Shown here piece by piece: positions 1-11,291 of a DNA stretch of 36,803 nucleotides. This DNA comes from Paraglomus occultum (Eukaryota; Glomeromycota; Glomeromycetes; Paraglomerales; Paraglomeraceae), in NCBI GenBank assembly GCA_910592205.1, contig CAJVPJ010000187.1, forward strand, positions 1 through 36,803, in the 5' to 3' direction. Under the pieces are notes generated by a model that worked only from the letters and a program-made list of their open reading frames with translations, was not told the DNA's origin and searched no databases. Position 1 is the stretch's first letter. Every line of letters begins with the position of its first letter. The translations under genes were made by a program, and so were the position numbers.

Positions 1-793
1 CGGATGGTTGCCGCTTGACCATGCGTCTTCCTTCATGGGTCCGTGATTTTGATGATACTGTTTACTCATTCCTTGGTAATATTATTATCAAGTAGGCTTC
101 TAAGTCCAGCAGAAGTTCACGATTGATACGATAGAAAACGACGAAGATACGACGCGAACTCAATTTTCGGAGAAAAATTACTGTTGGAGTTAGAGTAGTT
201 AGTAGAATACAAATTTAGAATACAAATTGATATGGTATTATTATCATGTACTATCTCAACATGTATATACCACGTAGGTGACGCAAACGTGGACAAACGG
301 AAATCTGTCATCGAATAAACATTTTAATAAACATTTTAATCACAGCAAAATTGCTTATTAGTCCTGTTTATATAACGTGTTGTAGTCCATTAGTCAAGAG
401 AAAAGAAGACCCCTTGTACGCGCGGGACTATCATCCAGTCCCACCTTCCGAGTCTGCAACATAATGTGTAGCTCATGAAGACCTTCAATCAATTTCTATA
501 TTAATATATCGATATTAATATACGGGAACTAAAATTTGATTTGCAAATTCGAGGTAAATGACATGTAGTACATAATTCAGAATAGAGTTATCGATTATTT
601 GTTAAAGTGGAACTACCTTGTTGTATATGCAGTCTCGCTTGTAATTAGATATAATTAATTAATTTATTTAAGCAATATAGAATGTAAACATAGATTTTAT
701 ATATATCATGGGCAATGCTGTGTGGCCTGGCGAGAGTTCAATTGAAATTATTACACGATCTATTATATACTCAACGCCGCCATTGTTGAACAC
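1..793. other. AT-rich non-coding stretch, no gene seen
   Basis: The stretch is AT-rich with many stops in all frames. Short open frames on the minus strand (for example around 117-311) have low-complexity Asn/Ser content and no recognisable motif. A near-palindromic ATATTAATAT pair lies around 500-520. I see no RNA gene. Confidence 0.5.
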
Positions 794-978
794 TTAATCC
801 ACCAATACGTTATCAATCTTATAAATCACTCCATTCACGCCTTCAATTTTCCCTACTACTTTCGCTCTTCCGTCAATGACAATAACTCCGTCCACGTGTT
901 CTACTCGGACAACCTTCTTCCCTCTTTCAGTGTCTGAAAATATCCATCTTCGGATGCGACAGTTTTCGTTGCCATGAA
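794..978 (-). CDS. Partial gene: last exon resembling the C-terminal end of a fasciclin (FAS1) domain
   Basis: The reading frame opens after a plausible acceptor (TTAG at 982-979), preceded by a CTGAC-like branch site, and ends with TAA at 796-794. It encodes about 61 residues, ending in VIVIDGRAKVVGKIEGVNGV followed by IYKIDNVLVD. That tail resembles the last strands of FAS1 domains, where a pattern like 'NGVIHVIDxVL' closes the fold; FAS1 proteins are usually secreted or cell-surface adhesion proteins. The exon needs one base from an upstream exon that I could not find between 1000 and 2900, so the gene is either split by long introns or a remnant. The family call rests on one motif. Confidence 0.38.
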
Positions 979-2921
979 CTAACCAATCAATTATGTAGAT
1001 AATTATCGGACGTCAGAAGAGTAGCTAATTAGTAGTTAGTCAAATTAATGTCGTTTTATCATGTATTAATTTAAACATTTACATACAAATATATAAAAGT
1101 GGTGTCTGAAACAAAAAATATTTATATGAATAAAGTGTTATCTTCTTGTAAAGGAAATAAACAAACTCTGCTTGTTAATCTTGTATGCTATTTACTTTAT
1201 GATACATACGAAATGCACGTAAATGTTCTTAAATTATTTGTTGTATCTATCGTCTTATACCGAAATCCCCAGTATGACGAATTTTTATTAGTTGTGTAAT
1301 TATGTTATGTCACACATAATTGGCTTTACACGAAGGCCACCAAACCAGGAGCCTTCGCCTTGCGACAAACCCATTTCGTTGCTTCATTGTCTCCAACACC
1401 AGCTAACAGATTATTTTGTAGTTTCGTGATTGACTCCGGCGTATTAGGCCTGTGGAAGAAGGAACACAGCATCGACTCTTTAAGTTTATTTTTAAGAAGT
1501 TCATATTTAATGAACCCCTTTTGGAGCACAAGAACGATGGTCCACAGAGCATGGCCTACTTGACATACCGTCACTGTCTTTTCCAATTTTTCCAGGTTGT
1601 TAACGTTGCCAAAGTTGATGGTAAGGGTGATACGAAGAATAATGACATCGATGCTGCCCGTCATTGCATTATACGAATCGGACTAATGTCAGAAAAAAGC
1701 TGAATCTCTACTACGATTTGAAAATAACTGGTTTTAGTTACTATTACATTTATCTCGTAAAGCTTAATTTGGTAGTTATTGTTATAGTGTAAATGACGTG
1801 ATCGAAATAAGTGTGATTGAAATTAGCAAAATAAAAATTCTGCTAAATAATACACGTATACACTAAATTACCGGACTTTTTGTCAATTATTATTATTATA
1901 TAGTAAAACATATTAATATGAAATTATTATTTTTTTCAAAGAGTTTATTATACGTACAGTATCTATTATATGAGTCACCACGACTTTTGTACCGATTTGA
2001 AGATAATTGGTTGAGAGGTTGTGGTGATTCAGTACAATTTTACAAATAACCTTGGCTATGCCACTACTGCTTTCTTACTGCGTATTTTACATTAGCCTTT
2101 GTAAATAAAATCAATTTACAATACTAACATGTTTAATTTAATGGCTCAACTCTTAAATAAATTTGTAATCAGAATTCAAGTCAGGTCCAGTCCATTGAGC
2201 AAAGCTGGTATTAGTAGTAGTAATATTAAAAGTCATTACAGTATAAAGGTATTTTCCTAAGCGCTTGAGTTATAATGTGGATTTGATTGTGAGTTTTAAA
2301 TTATGGCGAATACCGGCGGTAAGTGTGATTAACAGTACGAGCTCGCAAGCATTTTCGAATGATTTGTTGTTTGCTTTTTTTACAGTTTGATTTTTTAAGA
2401 CGAAATATTAAGTGAAGGAAGAGTGTTATTTTTGTAACAAGCTCATCATCAGTTGATGTGTCGATCAAACAGTCTTTGCATAACACTTTCCTGAATCACG
2501 AGAATAAATTTCTCGAAGCAACTTTACGTCGCAGAGTCAATGCTAGTGCGATCTTGAAGCTCTTCATTGTTTACGATCAGCAGTGGAGTTTAGCTATCAT
2601 TTAAGTGAATTTGGTTAACCTCCTAACCTTTGTATTTGTGACTAAGACAAAAAACAATTTCCCAAAAGGACTACTAAAACTAGTGAACTTGGATTCAACA
2701 AACAATGGATCTCTACTTCCTTACAGGCTTGGAAGCAAAAATTCACGGCTTGAAAAAATCAGGTAGCAGAAATACGACAGCAACAAACCAATCGACCCAA
2801 TAGTTTCTTATGTCTACGAATCATTATTATTAATACAAGTGACAACAATTGACATCGTCATTATACTTGAAAGTGATTTCTATGTTAATTCTATAATAAA
2901 TATTAGTTGATATACATTTTT
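979..2921. other. Intergenic or intronic stretch with one ambiguous coding island
   Basis: Mostly AT-rich sequence. Between 1326 and 1703 both strands are open: the plus strand reads 83 residues ending in ARHCIIRIGLMSEKS, and the minus strand reads 112 residues. Only one can be real. The plus-strand version has a TTTTCCAG acceptor-like site inside it at about 1585-1592. I recognise neither protein. The rest (1750-2920) shows nothing I can support. Confidence 0.35.
1452..1703 (+). CDS. Possible small ORF or 3' exon, unknown
   Basis: This open frame runs 83 residues to a TGA. Its second half (VVNVAKVDGKGDTKNNDIDA, then ARHCIIRIGLMSEKS) has a mixed, protein-like composition unlike the surrounding AT-rich translation, and it begins right after a TTTTCCAG sequence that could be a splice acceptor at about 1592. 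No domain is recognised. An overlapping 112-residue frame on the opposite strand (1664-1326) is an alternative. There is no neighbouring support for either. Confidence 0.2.
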   Translation: MEEGTQHRLFKFIFKKFIFNEPLLEHKNDGPQSMAYLTYRHCLFQFFQVVNVAKVDGKGDTKNNDIDAARHCIIRIGLMSEKS

Positions 2922-4982
2922 TCATCTTTTTTTGTCAGCAATGATATGTTCTTGATTGACGTTCTCGATAGTGTCCATCTCACTTAATGAGGATCGCCTT
3001 ATAGAAGTCGTCTGATCCCTAGAGACTAGTAAGCCAATTGGCACGCAATCATCTTCATCCGCAGTCTCGTGCTCCATATGAGCATTATATAAAAAGTTAT
3101 TAGTTCCTACCTCATCTGCTTGTATTCTATTTCCATTACTTGTGCCAACACCAACATCTCTATTGTTTCCTTCCCCTTCTTCGAAAAAGTTCGCGTCGTC
3201 AGAAATATCTTCGTCGGAACGTTCACTACCACTTGAATACAATGTACTTCCATCCGAGTTATGATAAGGGTCAGATGTTTCTTCAAGTCGTCTTTCTAGA
3301 ATATCTTCAACCCACATCTGACGTTCTTCTAAAGATATGTCCCTTACTACGTATCCTTCACTGTCTCTTCTAACGATCTGTCTTCTTCTATTATGAGAAG
3401 AGCGATGATTAGGATTACGATTATAGTCCTTCATGTGCCATGGTTTTGGTGGTAGTGAAGCTGGTGACGGTATTGTCGGATCCTTGGGAGGCCATATTAA
3501 GTCCGAATCTGTTCAAGGAAGAATGTAATATAAGACCAAGTACGTTCTCATTTCTCATTATATAATTCGAAGATAATTCTCATCATCAGTCCGTACGTTC
3601 AAGACGCGTATATCCACTCGTGAAGATTAATATTTCCAACTTCCAACACGCAGATACCCATTCTCAATACAGTTGATTTTTGTTATACTATATAGTCCAT
3701 TTCCAGGTCGGATCCAATCGTACCTGCATCTTTTGCGATTGAATAATCTATCCCATTACCGGACATGTGTTGTGGCCAGCACCATAATAGGACATTTCTA
3801 CCAAGCACTGATTGGAAGTTGGCAAAGCATCCGAGATCGTAGGGGAATTTTACCTATTTGAATCGAGAAACATGCACGAAACTGTTAGCATTGAAGACCA
3901 ATTATCTATTTCTAATTGAAACAAAGTTAGCTTATTTTTGTAGACTTGCAGCATGCGATGGCTTCAGCGTCATGTACTAATCTCGCATTCACTGATCAAG
4001 TATTACCTTTTTAATTTTTCCCCTTCGAATCATTGTCGCAACTTTGTCTTTTTCCCACGTCTCTATCGTCGTTGTGTTTGAACACAGACAATAAAAGTGA
4101 CAGCAGCTCAATACCCCTACAGAGAATATTACTGGTATTACTGCTACGACATTTAAGACAAGGAAAACCACCACTACCGGAGATGGGTCATCGTTTGACT
4201 ATTAGTTGAAAAATAGCAAGTTAACAATCGCTGGTCATATTAACACGCTCACCAGCCCATGCTTACATAAGTGACGTCGTTCACCATCCAGTAAGTCCTC
4301 TGCATACATAACGCAAAGTGATAGATACAAGTGACATCAACCCAAAAAATAAAACGAAGAAAGTGACCGTAATTATAATATCCGACACAGTTATTAGTCC
4401 ATGGACCTAGTAAGAGAACCCTTATTGTCAATAGTTACGCGTATATAACCAATAAATTTCTTGTAGCGTTGGCAAAACTTACAGTGATGATCCATCTTCA
4501 ACACACATCTAATTAAAGAGAACTAATGAGTCAAGGCATGCAATACAACGAATTCAAAGACTAATATTAATCTTTTAAATGATAACCTCTGACATGTCTT
4601 GCAATGGTGAGCCCTAGGCGGTTTGTAACACTGGCAAGTTTTGCAATATCTTGGTGTGCGTATAGACTTTTTCACTTCCACGTCCTCAGACATATTAGGG
4701 CGCTGTAAGGAGAAATTATTCAATTTTCCGCTGACTCGACATTACTTGACTCTCTAAACAAGTACGTACCCAATCATTTGGCACTTTTCCGGGATCTGTT
4801 GTGCAAGTAAGGTAATAATTATATGCCAACAGCAACACAAAGATATTAAAGGGTCCGAGAACTAACAAAGTCTGTACATTTAGTCCCCCCAGATATTCCC
4901 AAAAGATAAAATATTGACTTGAATAAGAAAGGAAGGATATTAGAATAGTAACGCCGATGACGAAGAAACGGCCAGTGTCCAT
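2922..4982 (-). CDS. pfa4: DHHC palmitoyltransferase, Pfa4-like, seven exons
   Basis: Protein S-acyltransferase of the ER/Golgi membrane; yeast Pfa4 palmitoylates chitin synthase Chs3. Proposed exons: 4982-4770, 4702-4587, 4508-4483, 4406-4267, 4198-4007, 3853-3724, 3508-2922, giving about 467 residues. Two membrane segments follow the start ([20 protein letters not shown], then a segment ending in TTDPGK). The cysteine-rich domain reads [20 protein letters not shown], then [20 protein letters not shown], which contains the catalytic DHHC. Further membrane segments follow, then [21 protein letters not shown] and LLWCWPQ, all Pfa4-type landmarks. The final exon encodes an acidic, Ser-rich tail starting near the family motif [13 protein letters not shown]. 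The start was chosen because [10 protein letters not shown] begins the first membrane helix. The gene lies about 190 bp downstream of GPI13 on the same strand. The 26-nt third exon is unusual. Confidence 0.9.
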
Positions 4983-5174
4983 GTTTTGTAAGTAAAAGAA
5001 GACGTTTGCCCAAGTAGTAGAACTAAATGAATAATATGATCGACGGTATGCATATAAATTGCACGCACAACATATACAATTTCCGAAAAACGTGGCACTG
5101 TGATATAGATATAATTCTCCATTATTTTCTTCTCATTCGCTTCCACACATACTGCAATTTATTTTGTTACGTAA

Positions 5175-8100
5175 TCACTGCCATTCAACACCGAAAGCAC
5201 TTCTAATCTCACCAACAACCCGCCCAACTCCAACTCCAACGGCAATTACAACAACTACTAAATCGCTTACAACTAATGACAACCCGCCTAACATGAATCT
5301 CGGAGCGAATATCTTCCATACCATTAGATGTCTTCTGAACCATGCAGCAAAAAAACTTGCACTCAAAGTCAGTATGGAATTATACAACATGTAATATAAT
5401 ACTATTTTCATCACGTTCTGGTACATAGGAACTTCTCTTTTTGGCGGTAAATTCCATAAAGCGGCAAGAGGAACGGCTGCAGAAAATAGAATTTGACTAC
5501 CGAAAGTGTTCAAAGTGATTAGGATGGGTGATATTATATAGGATGTCTCTGTTATTCCGATGAATCCTGTCGACCATTGAATGGATGAAATCGTTGATTG
5601 GTGACCCGTAGTAAAGAAGTAGAACATCGACATGAGAGTGAACATTGCTGCTGATAGTAAATGACCACTCTGCTCTCGCATATGAGGAGGAAGACTGAAT
5701 GAAGGATAGTCAACATTATCGCTGCCGGCAGCGATCTTATCATTCTCATTTTTCTGATCATCGTTCATTTCATCGGCTTCATCCCTCTGTAGTCTTTTGA
5801 CCTCTTTTACCAATTCATCAGCATCTCTGCGCAAATCTAAAATCTCCAGCAACAGCAACATCTGTATGATGCTAATCGATGTCATAATCCCTCCCATTGG
5901 CTTTTGTACAATGACGACCAACAAGTACAACGTACTCACAAACACAAAGTATGATGATCCAAGAGCGTTGCCGAATCCCAGTATTAAAACAGGTGTCTTC
6001 CCTTGCTTTGAATTATCGGCAGTACCTTTTTTTACGTTATTCTTTACATTGTTTTGTTTCCGTTTTATCTCTTGCTTTGATTGATTGACTCCACTACTTT
6101 CTCCTAGTGCTTGATCGACAGTCTTCAAATCCAGACACAGGGGTGCTTTCCACCACATTGTATTGCCAACCACCACAGATAGACCAAACGCCATTCGTAC
6201 TATGAAATTCTTCAACCACTTACTCCCTTGATATTCAATTGGATTAATTTCAATAGACTTATTCTTTAATGTATTATTAGTATTTTCTCCATCATCCATG
6301 ATCCAATAAGCCGCAGAGAGCACCAATCCAGCACGTAATCCCCATCCTATCCATAAGGGTGCTATTCCACCGTAGGATTTTGATAAATTTAACAGCCACT
6401 TTATGATTTCTGGTATCAAAGGAGCCAATGCAATAAGGACTGTAAGAGTAGATGGTGAGGAAATTGAGTTTGCAGATGATGCATAAAATGTCTGAGTGCA
6501 ACCTGGCATCTGCTCTTCTCTACATATAGTAGAGTAATGTGATATTCTAGCAAGCAGCACGAACAACGAAGCGAAAATCATCAATCTTTTCCTAACCGAA
6601 TCCACTGGAACGCGGAACGATTGGATAATTGTAACAAGGCCGAACGTCTGCAGTAGGAAAAGCATTATACTGTCCTCATGGATAGTAAAGCTATTTGACG
6701 CGAATGATAAAGTATGTAATAAGAGGAATATAAATGCAATAAAGTTATCTCTTGTCATCATATTCCGCATCAGATCATTTATCCTTATCCGAACGATCAA
6801 TGTCATAACATAACCAAGAATTGAGCCTCCACACATGGATAGTATCATCATGTCCAATTTACTGAAATCAGAATCCTCCAACCATCGCCATAGCAAGGTC
6901 TTGATCACCCCTATCCTAACGAGCAGAATGCCAATTGCCCCGCCAGCAATTATGTTCTTCATCACTTTCTCATTGTGTAGTGTGATGGTCTTGTATTGTG
7001 ACATTCCCAATATAGATAATAGTACAACTCCACAGCTGCTGAATAATATAACCAATCCAGCTACCATTAACGGATAGTCAAACTGTGCCCATATGTGTCG
7101 ACAAGTCTGCAAAGTTGTTCTAAGAAACTGCATGTAAAGCCCTAGTGTTTTTCTGTAAGAATTTATATCTATAACTGATTCTTTTTCTTTTTTCTGTATC
7201 AGCCCAAGATATTCAGATTCAGCATCATCAAACAGATGTCGAAATTTCTCCATTCCTGTTGTAGATAGTTCCGCATGTGGTTGTTGCAACGAATATTCAT
7301 TTGCATATTGATATATTTGCTGGGCATTTAATCTGACAGCACTGAGAAGACTCTCATATTTCTTTTCAACGTCTTCTCCGATAAAGAAAAATTCTGGGAT
7401 TATAGCTCCAAGATTATTAAACGGTATTGGTAGTCCTATTAGCAATGCAAGACTTGGTACAAGATCAATCTGAGGTATGCTCCTCCATTTGCCATACTTT
7501 GTAGTATATAATCTCACTCCTCTTGTCATGTCATAATCCTCATCTAACTGTATAATGTCTTCTATTTCATTCTGATATAATTGCTTCTTGCTATAAACAA
7601 ACAACGACGATTCTACTTCATTGTCACTGTCACCTCCATGATCACCTTTGCTATCCATTCCATGATCTCCCATAACCAGCAAAAGCGTTTCATCATCAAT
7701 ACCCTTGACCACATCATGCAACACATTGTTCATCACTTGCAACTTGTCCGCCATTGCCGGGTGATCAGGCCCAAATCTGTGTCCACAGTGATCCACTCCC
7801 AGAAAATGTGCTATTATTACGTCCCATTTGTTCTCTCCCTTTATGGTTGGTAACAAGTGTTCGATTACTCCATTGTCAACAGTATACAAATCCCACACGT
7901 TAAAGCTCGGATATGGCCATGACATATTCTCGCGGAATTGCGTGGGAAACAAAGATGTCCAGGTATCGTCACCCATAAATGCAATGGATTTGTTCAATTG
8001 CTTTAGTTGATCGATGAGGTTATCTTCTGTTATAGCAGATCCCGCAAAATTCCTTCCAGCATCGATGAATGTTGGTAATGTTCCGGTTGTAAGACCTTTC

Positions 8101-8600
8101 AGTCTCTGTAGAGTGGTAGTTGGTGGATCCGCGATATATTGAAAAAGCAACGCATTCGATGGTTGATCGGTTAATAGTTTGTGTATATAAGTTAACTTGT
8201 TTGTATAGTATGGTGAAAGTGAGGCATCGCTCCCATTCAGTGGAACGACGAAATCGAATCTCAATGCATCAATCACTATTATTACAGCTTTCTTGTATCG
8301 AGGTTCGATCCAACAAGACCCACCATTTTCAGCTTGAACAATATTTTGGTCTCGCGACAAGGGATATTGCGCACAGCTACTACGGTCCTCTAAAACAAGT
8401 CTAGCGAGTAAAAACCCCCTTGTAAATAAATAGAGTCCTCCAACGTGAAGAATAACTATCCAGAAACAGAAAGAGACTAGTATTATATGTGATCTAGTAA
8501 ACGAGTCATGTGGCTTTATTGGAGGTGGCGTGGAATGATTTTTCTTAACCATGATGAAAGGAAATCCGAGAGCACCAATTTCAGATTTTGGGGGTTTCAA
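5175..8600 (-). CDS. GPI13: GPI ethanolamine phosphate transferase 3 (GPI13 / PIG-O type), intronless
   Basis: Transfers phosphoethanolamine to the third mannose of the GPI anchor precursor in the ER; this is the group later joined to proteins. One open frame of 1141 residues (yeast about 1017, human PIG-O about 1089). A hydrophobic segment at residues 38-66 is the signal anchor. The luminal alkaline-phosphatase-like catalytic domain shows KAVIIVIDALRFDF (metal Asp about 111), a TTTLQRLKGLTTGTLPTF block with the presumed nucleophile Thr (161-163), FMGDDTW (208-214), HFLGVDHCGHRFGPDH (265-280) and MGDHGMDSKGDHGGDS (310-325). Many membrane helices follow from about residue 480. QYIADPPTTT and GRNFAGSAITEDN fit PIG-O better than PIG-N or PIG-G. 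Met17 is an alternative start. It differs from its multi-exon neighbours in having no intron. Confidence 0.93.
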   Translation of the reverse strand: MKPPKSEIGALGFPFIMVKKNHSTPPPIKPHDSFTRSHIILVSFCFWIVILHVGGLYLFTRGFLLARLVLEDRSSCAQYPLSRDQNIVQAENGGSCWIEPRYKKAVIIVIDALRFDFVVPLNGSDASLSPYYTNKLTYIHKLLTDQPSNALLFQYIADPPTTTLQRLKGLTTGTLPTFIDAGRNFAGSAITEDNLIDQLKQLNKSIAFMGDDTWTSLFPTQFRENMSWPYPSFNVWDLYTVDNGVIEHLLPTIKGENKWDVIIAHFLGVDHCGHRFGPDHPAMADKLQVMNNVLHDVVKGIDDETLLLVMGDHGMDSKGDHGGDSDNEVESSLFVYSKKQLYQNEIEDIIQLDEDYDMTRGVRLYTTKYGKWRSIPQIDLVPSLALLIGLPIPFNNLGAIIPEFFFIGEDVEKKYESLLSAVRLNAQQIYQYANEYSLQQPHAELSTTGMEKFRHLFDDAESEYLGLIQKKEKESVIDINSYRKTLGLYMQFLRTTLQTCRHIWAQFDYPLMVAGLVILFSSCGVVLLSILGMSQYKTITLHNEKVMKNIIAGGAIGILLVRIGVIKTLLWRWLEDSDFSKLDMMILSMCGGSILGYVMTLIVRIRINDLMRNMMTRDNFIAFIFLLLHTLSFASNSFTIHEDSIMLFLLQTFGLVTIIQSFRVPVDSVRKRLMIFASLFVLLARISHYSTICREEQMPGCTQTFYASSANSISSPSTLTVLIALAPLIPEIIKWLLNLSKSYGGIAPLWIGWGLRAGLVLSAAYWIMDDGENTNNTLKNKSIEINPIEYQGSKWLKNFIVRMAFGLSVVVGNTMWWKAPLCLDLKTVDQALGESSGVNQSKQEIKRKQNNVKNNVKKGTADNSKQGKTPVLILGFGNALGSSYFVFVSTLYLLVVIVQKPMGGIMTSISIIQMLLLLEILDLRRDADELVKEVKRLQRDEADEMNDDQKNENDKIAAGSDNVDYPSFSLPPHMREQSGHLLSAAMFTLMSMFYFFTTGHQSTISSIQWSTGFIGITETSYIISPILITLNTFGSQILFSAAVPLAALWNLPPKREVPMYQNVMKIVLYYMLYNSILTLSASFFAAWFRRHLMVWKIFAPRFMLGGLSLVVSDLVVVVIAVGVGVGRVVGEIRSAFGVEWQ

Positions 8601-9508
8601 ATTAAAGATTCCGATTTGGTAAGTGTTGCAGAAACTCCTTCCTCATTCCGCAGAACGTAATTCACGGGCGTGAGAAAGATTGATTATCCAATTATATTTT
8701 AGTTTATCCAATTACATTTCAAATAGAATTTAGTCGAACTTCTGCCACGCGCAAAAATACTTACGGCATACACACGAAATTCTTGATACTAAACTGTTTT
8801 AATATTAAATAGGACGGAATTTTTGGTAAAGTCTTCCTTTCAATAACACCCAAACAGGACGTCAGTATTTATAACAAACAAGATGATAAACTGGTTCTTT
8901 TTCGATAGCGAGCTTGGGAAATCGAATTATCATGACAGCCTCTTTGTCACCAGTCAGAAATAGAGTTGACATTTTTTGTCAAAGCCAGATCTGGCATACA
9001 TTCACAGTGTTAGTTTGTACGGACTTATTCTTGGTTGCGTAATCGCTACATTCTTAAGTTGACGTTCATGGTAATTGTCTTGCGTTATGGCAAGTTTTTG
9101 CCCCAGTCTTCTCGCATCTGCTGTGTCTCCCAATAATCCATCTGCTTTTATCCTTAGACATCGCAGATGACAATTTCTCCAGAATTTCAGGATGCCGGTG
9201 GAAACATCACCTATATTCTTCAATTGGACTATTTCATTGAATCAAGTCATAATTCCTCTATTGTACCAAGTCTTAGTGTTATTAATTTTTCCATAACAAG
9301 GCTGGCTAATATTATTAAGCAAAGATTACTGTTAGAGGACAACAGACTAATTCACAATAATTCGTGTACAGAACCGGAATAAGTATATCATAAGTTTTTC
9401 GGTTATTATTATTATTACTATTACGACACCTAAACTCGTGGTCACACAATGTTACACGTGTATATAGGAACACACACCTACATTCTCAAAATATTTTTAA
9501 ATCTATAA
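8601..9508. promoter_or_regulatory. Divergent intergenic region between GPI13 and DHODH
   Basis: GPI13 (minus) and DHODH (plus) are transcribed away from each other across about 900 bp, so both promoters should lie here. No clear TATA box sits at the expected distance from the DHODH start; a (ATT)n microsatellite-like run lies at 9402-9423. A short minus-strand open frame (9223-9002) occupies the middle and is listed separately. Confidence 0.45.
9002..9223 (-). CDS. Possible small protein or last exon, unknown
   Basis: A 73-residue minus-strand frame ends in TGA at about 9002. Its second half (ADGLLGDTADARRLGQKLAI, then TQDNYHERQLKNVA) is hydrophilic and helix-prone, unlike random AT-rich translation, and could be the C-terminal exon of a coiled-coil protein. 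No domain is recognised, and no upstream exon is visible before the DHODH start at 9509. A plus-strand frame over the same bases (9167-9382) looks less protein-like. It could be chance. Confidence 0.25.
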   Translation of the reverse strand: MKNIGDVSTGILKFWRNCHLRCLRIKADGLLGDTADARRLGQKLAITQDNYHERQLKNVAITQPRISPYKLTL

Positions 9509-11291
9509 ATGTATATTCCAAGACGAACACTTTATCATTCCACTCTTCGTCTTGCAACTCACCCGTCATGTTCCGTCCGCCTATTGACAACGACTGCCAA
9601 ACAACCACCCTCCTTTTCGACAAAAACGCGCAACTTTGTTCTTGGTACAGCTAGCATTTTTGCGACCGTGCTTTTTCTCGATTACTACTTTGACTCTCGA
9701 GCTGCGATCCACAAATACCTTTTAATGCCGGTTCTACGAGGAGTCCTCGATGCGGAAGACGCACATCGATTGGCAATATGGTCGGCCAAATGGGGATTGA
9801 GCGCAAGTGATCGAGTAAAGGATGATGAGAGATTAGCTGTGGAAGTGTGGGGAAGAAAAATGGCGAATCCGGTGGGATTGGCTGCTGGTTTTGATAAGCA
9901 TGGTGAAGCGATTGATGGATTATTTGATATAGGTTTTGGTTATGTCGAGATTGGAAGTGTCACACCAAAACCACAGGTAAGACAATCTTTCTCACATGAA
10001 CTTTTTATTATGCTAACCGAATTGTGAAAAAGGCGTGAGCGCGTATCGGCAGTATTCGCCCATTGTTGCTGTTTTGCTTTTTTTCTACAACAATCATTTT
10101 TTTACATGTTCTTGTCTATTTTATCAGCCTGGTAATCCGAAACCACGCGTTTTTCGCCTACCCCAAGATAGAGCATTAATAAATCGTTACGGATTTCCAT
10201 CTGATGGCCACCGGACTGTCGCTCTACGTCTCCGCGAGCGTATACGTCGATATATCTACGGCACTCTATCACATCACCCCAAAGAGACTGCTCGATTACT
10301 TGCATCTTCTCCCGATGGCTTTGGTACTCTCGTTGATGCCATCGGCGTCAACAGAAGTTTGTATGGGAGTAAGTTGCTGGGCATCAATCTGGGGAAGAAT
10401 AAATCTAGTGACGTCGAATCGGTAGAAGATTATGTAAAAGGCGTTAAAGAGTTGGGGGATTATGCTGACGTTCTTGTGATTAATGTGAGCAGCCCAAATA
10501 CGCCTGGGTTACGGAGTTTGCAAAAGAGAGAGAAACTGGAAAAATTATTGAGAGAGGTGAGTTTGTAGGTGTTGATACTGAGGAGCATTTGAATGATATT
10601 TCTGATTGACAAAACGGCAATTGAACAAACCGGCGAGAAACTTTCTATCTTTGGAACATTATCGCTCACTGGGTTTTGGTGTCTCTATAGGTCATAAGAG
10701 CACGAAATACTCTTAGCAAACCACAACCGCCGTTGCTGGTTAAAATATCACCTGATTTATCAGATGAAGAGCTTGATGACATTTCCGATGTAGCAGTCGC
10801 TACTGGCGTAGACGGTATCATTATTTCAAACACGACTATTTCTAGAGCAGACACTCTCTTCAGTGGCAAGTATATACATATGAGAATCAATATGGATGAG
10901 TTGCATTTTTACCTTTCAGCATTCTCACAAAATTAATCTCTTTGTTTTTGCACTCTGACTGCATTGATCAATATCCACATCATTAGATCCTAATACAATA
11001 TCAGAAACGGGCGGGTTATCCGGTCCTCCCCTCAAATCACTCGCTCTTCGTAGTCTTCAACATGTTTACCAACGTACTGGTAATCGTCTGCCCCTAATAG
11101 GATGTGGGGGCATTACAAATGGCAAAGATGCCGTTGATTATGCTCGTGCAGGAGCCACTCTAATACAACTATACACTAGCTTTGCATACGATGGATTTGG
11201 CAAGGCGAGACAAATTAAGGATGAAATTTTGAGAGAGCTGGATGGAAGGAAGTGGAGTGAAGTTATCGGAGAGGAACTTAAGGTGAAATGA
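9509..11291 (+). CDS. Dihydroorotate dehydrogenase, class 2, mitochondrial, four exons
   Basis: Oxidises dihydroorotate to orotate with quinone as acceptor, the fourth step of pyrimidine synthesis, at the mitochondrial inner membrane. Proposed exons: 9509-9976, 10128-10556, 10691-10862, 10987-11291; about 457 residues. The N-terminus is Arg/Ser-rich (mitochondrial targeting), followed by a membrane anchor ([19 protein letters not shown]). Family motifs are [28 protein letters not shown] then [44 protein letters not shown] (catalytic Ser, class 2), [34 protein letters not shown], and [14 protein letters not shown] with [12 protein letters not shown] (FMN phosphate site). The third donor is weak (GTGGCA at 10863). 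The stronger-looking GTATAT at 10870 breaks the frame, whereas 10862/10987 gives [15 protein letters not shown], which fits the family. Confidence 0.93.

Noticed and set aside
5164-8404. Several plus-strand frames of 60-95 residues
   Set aside because: All lie antisense to the GPI13 coding region, whose minus-strand frame is continuous and matches the family throughout.
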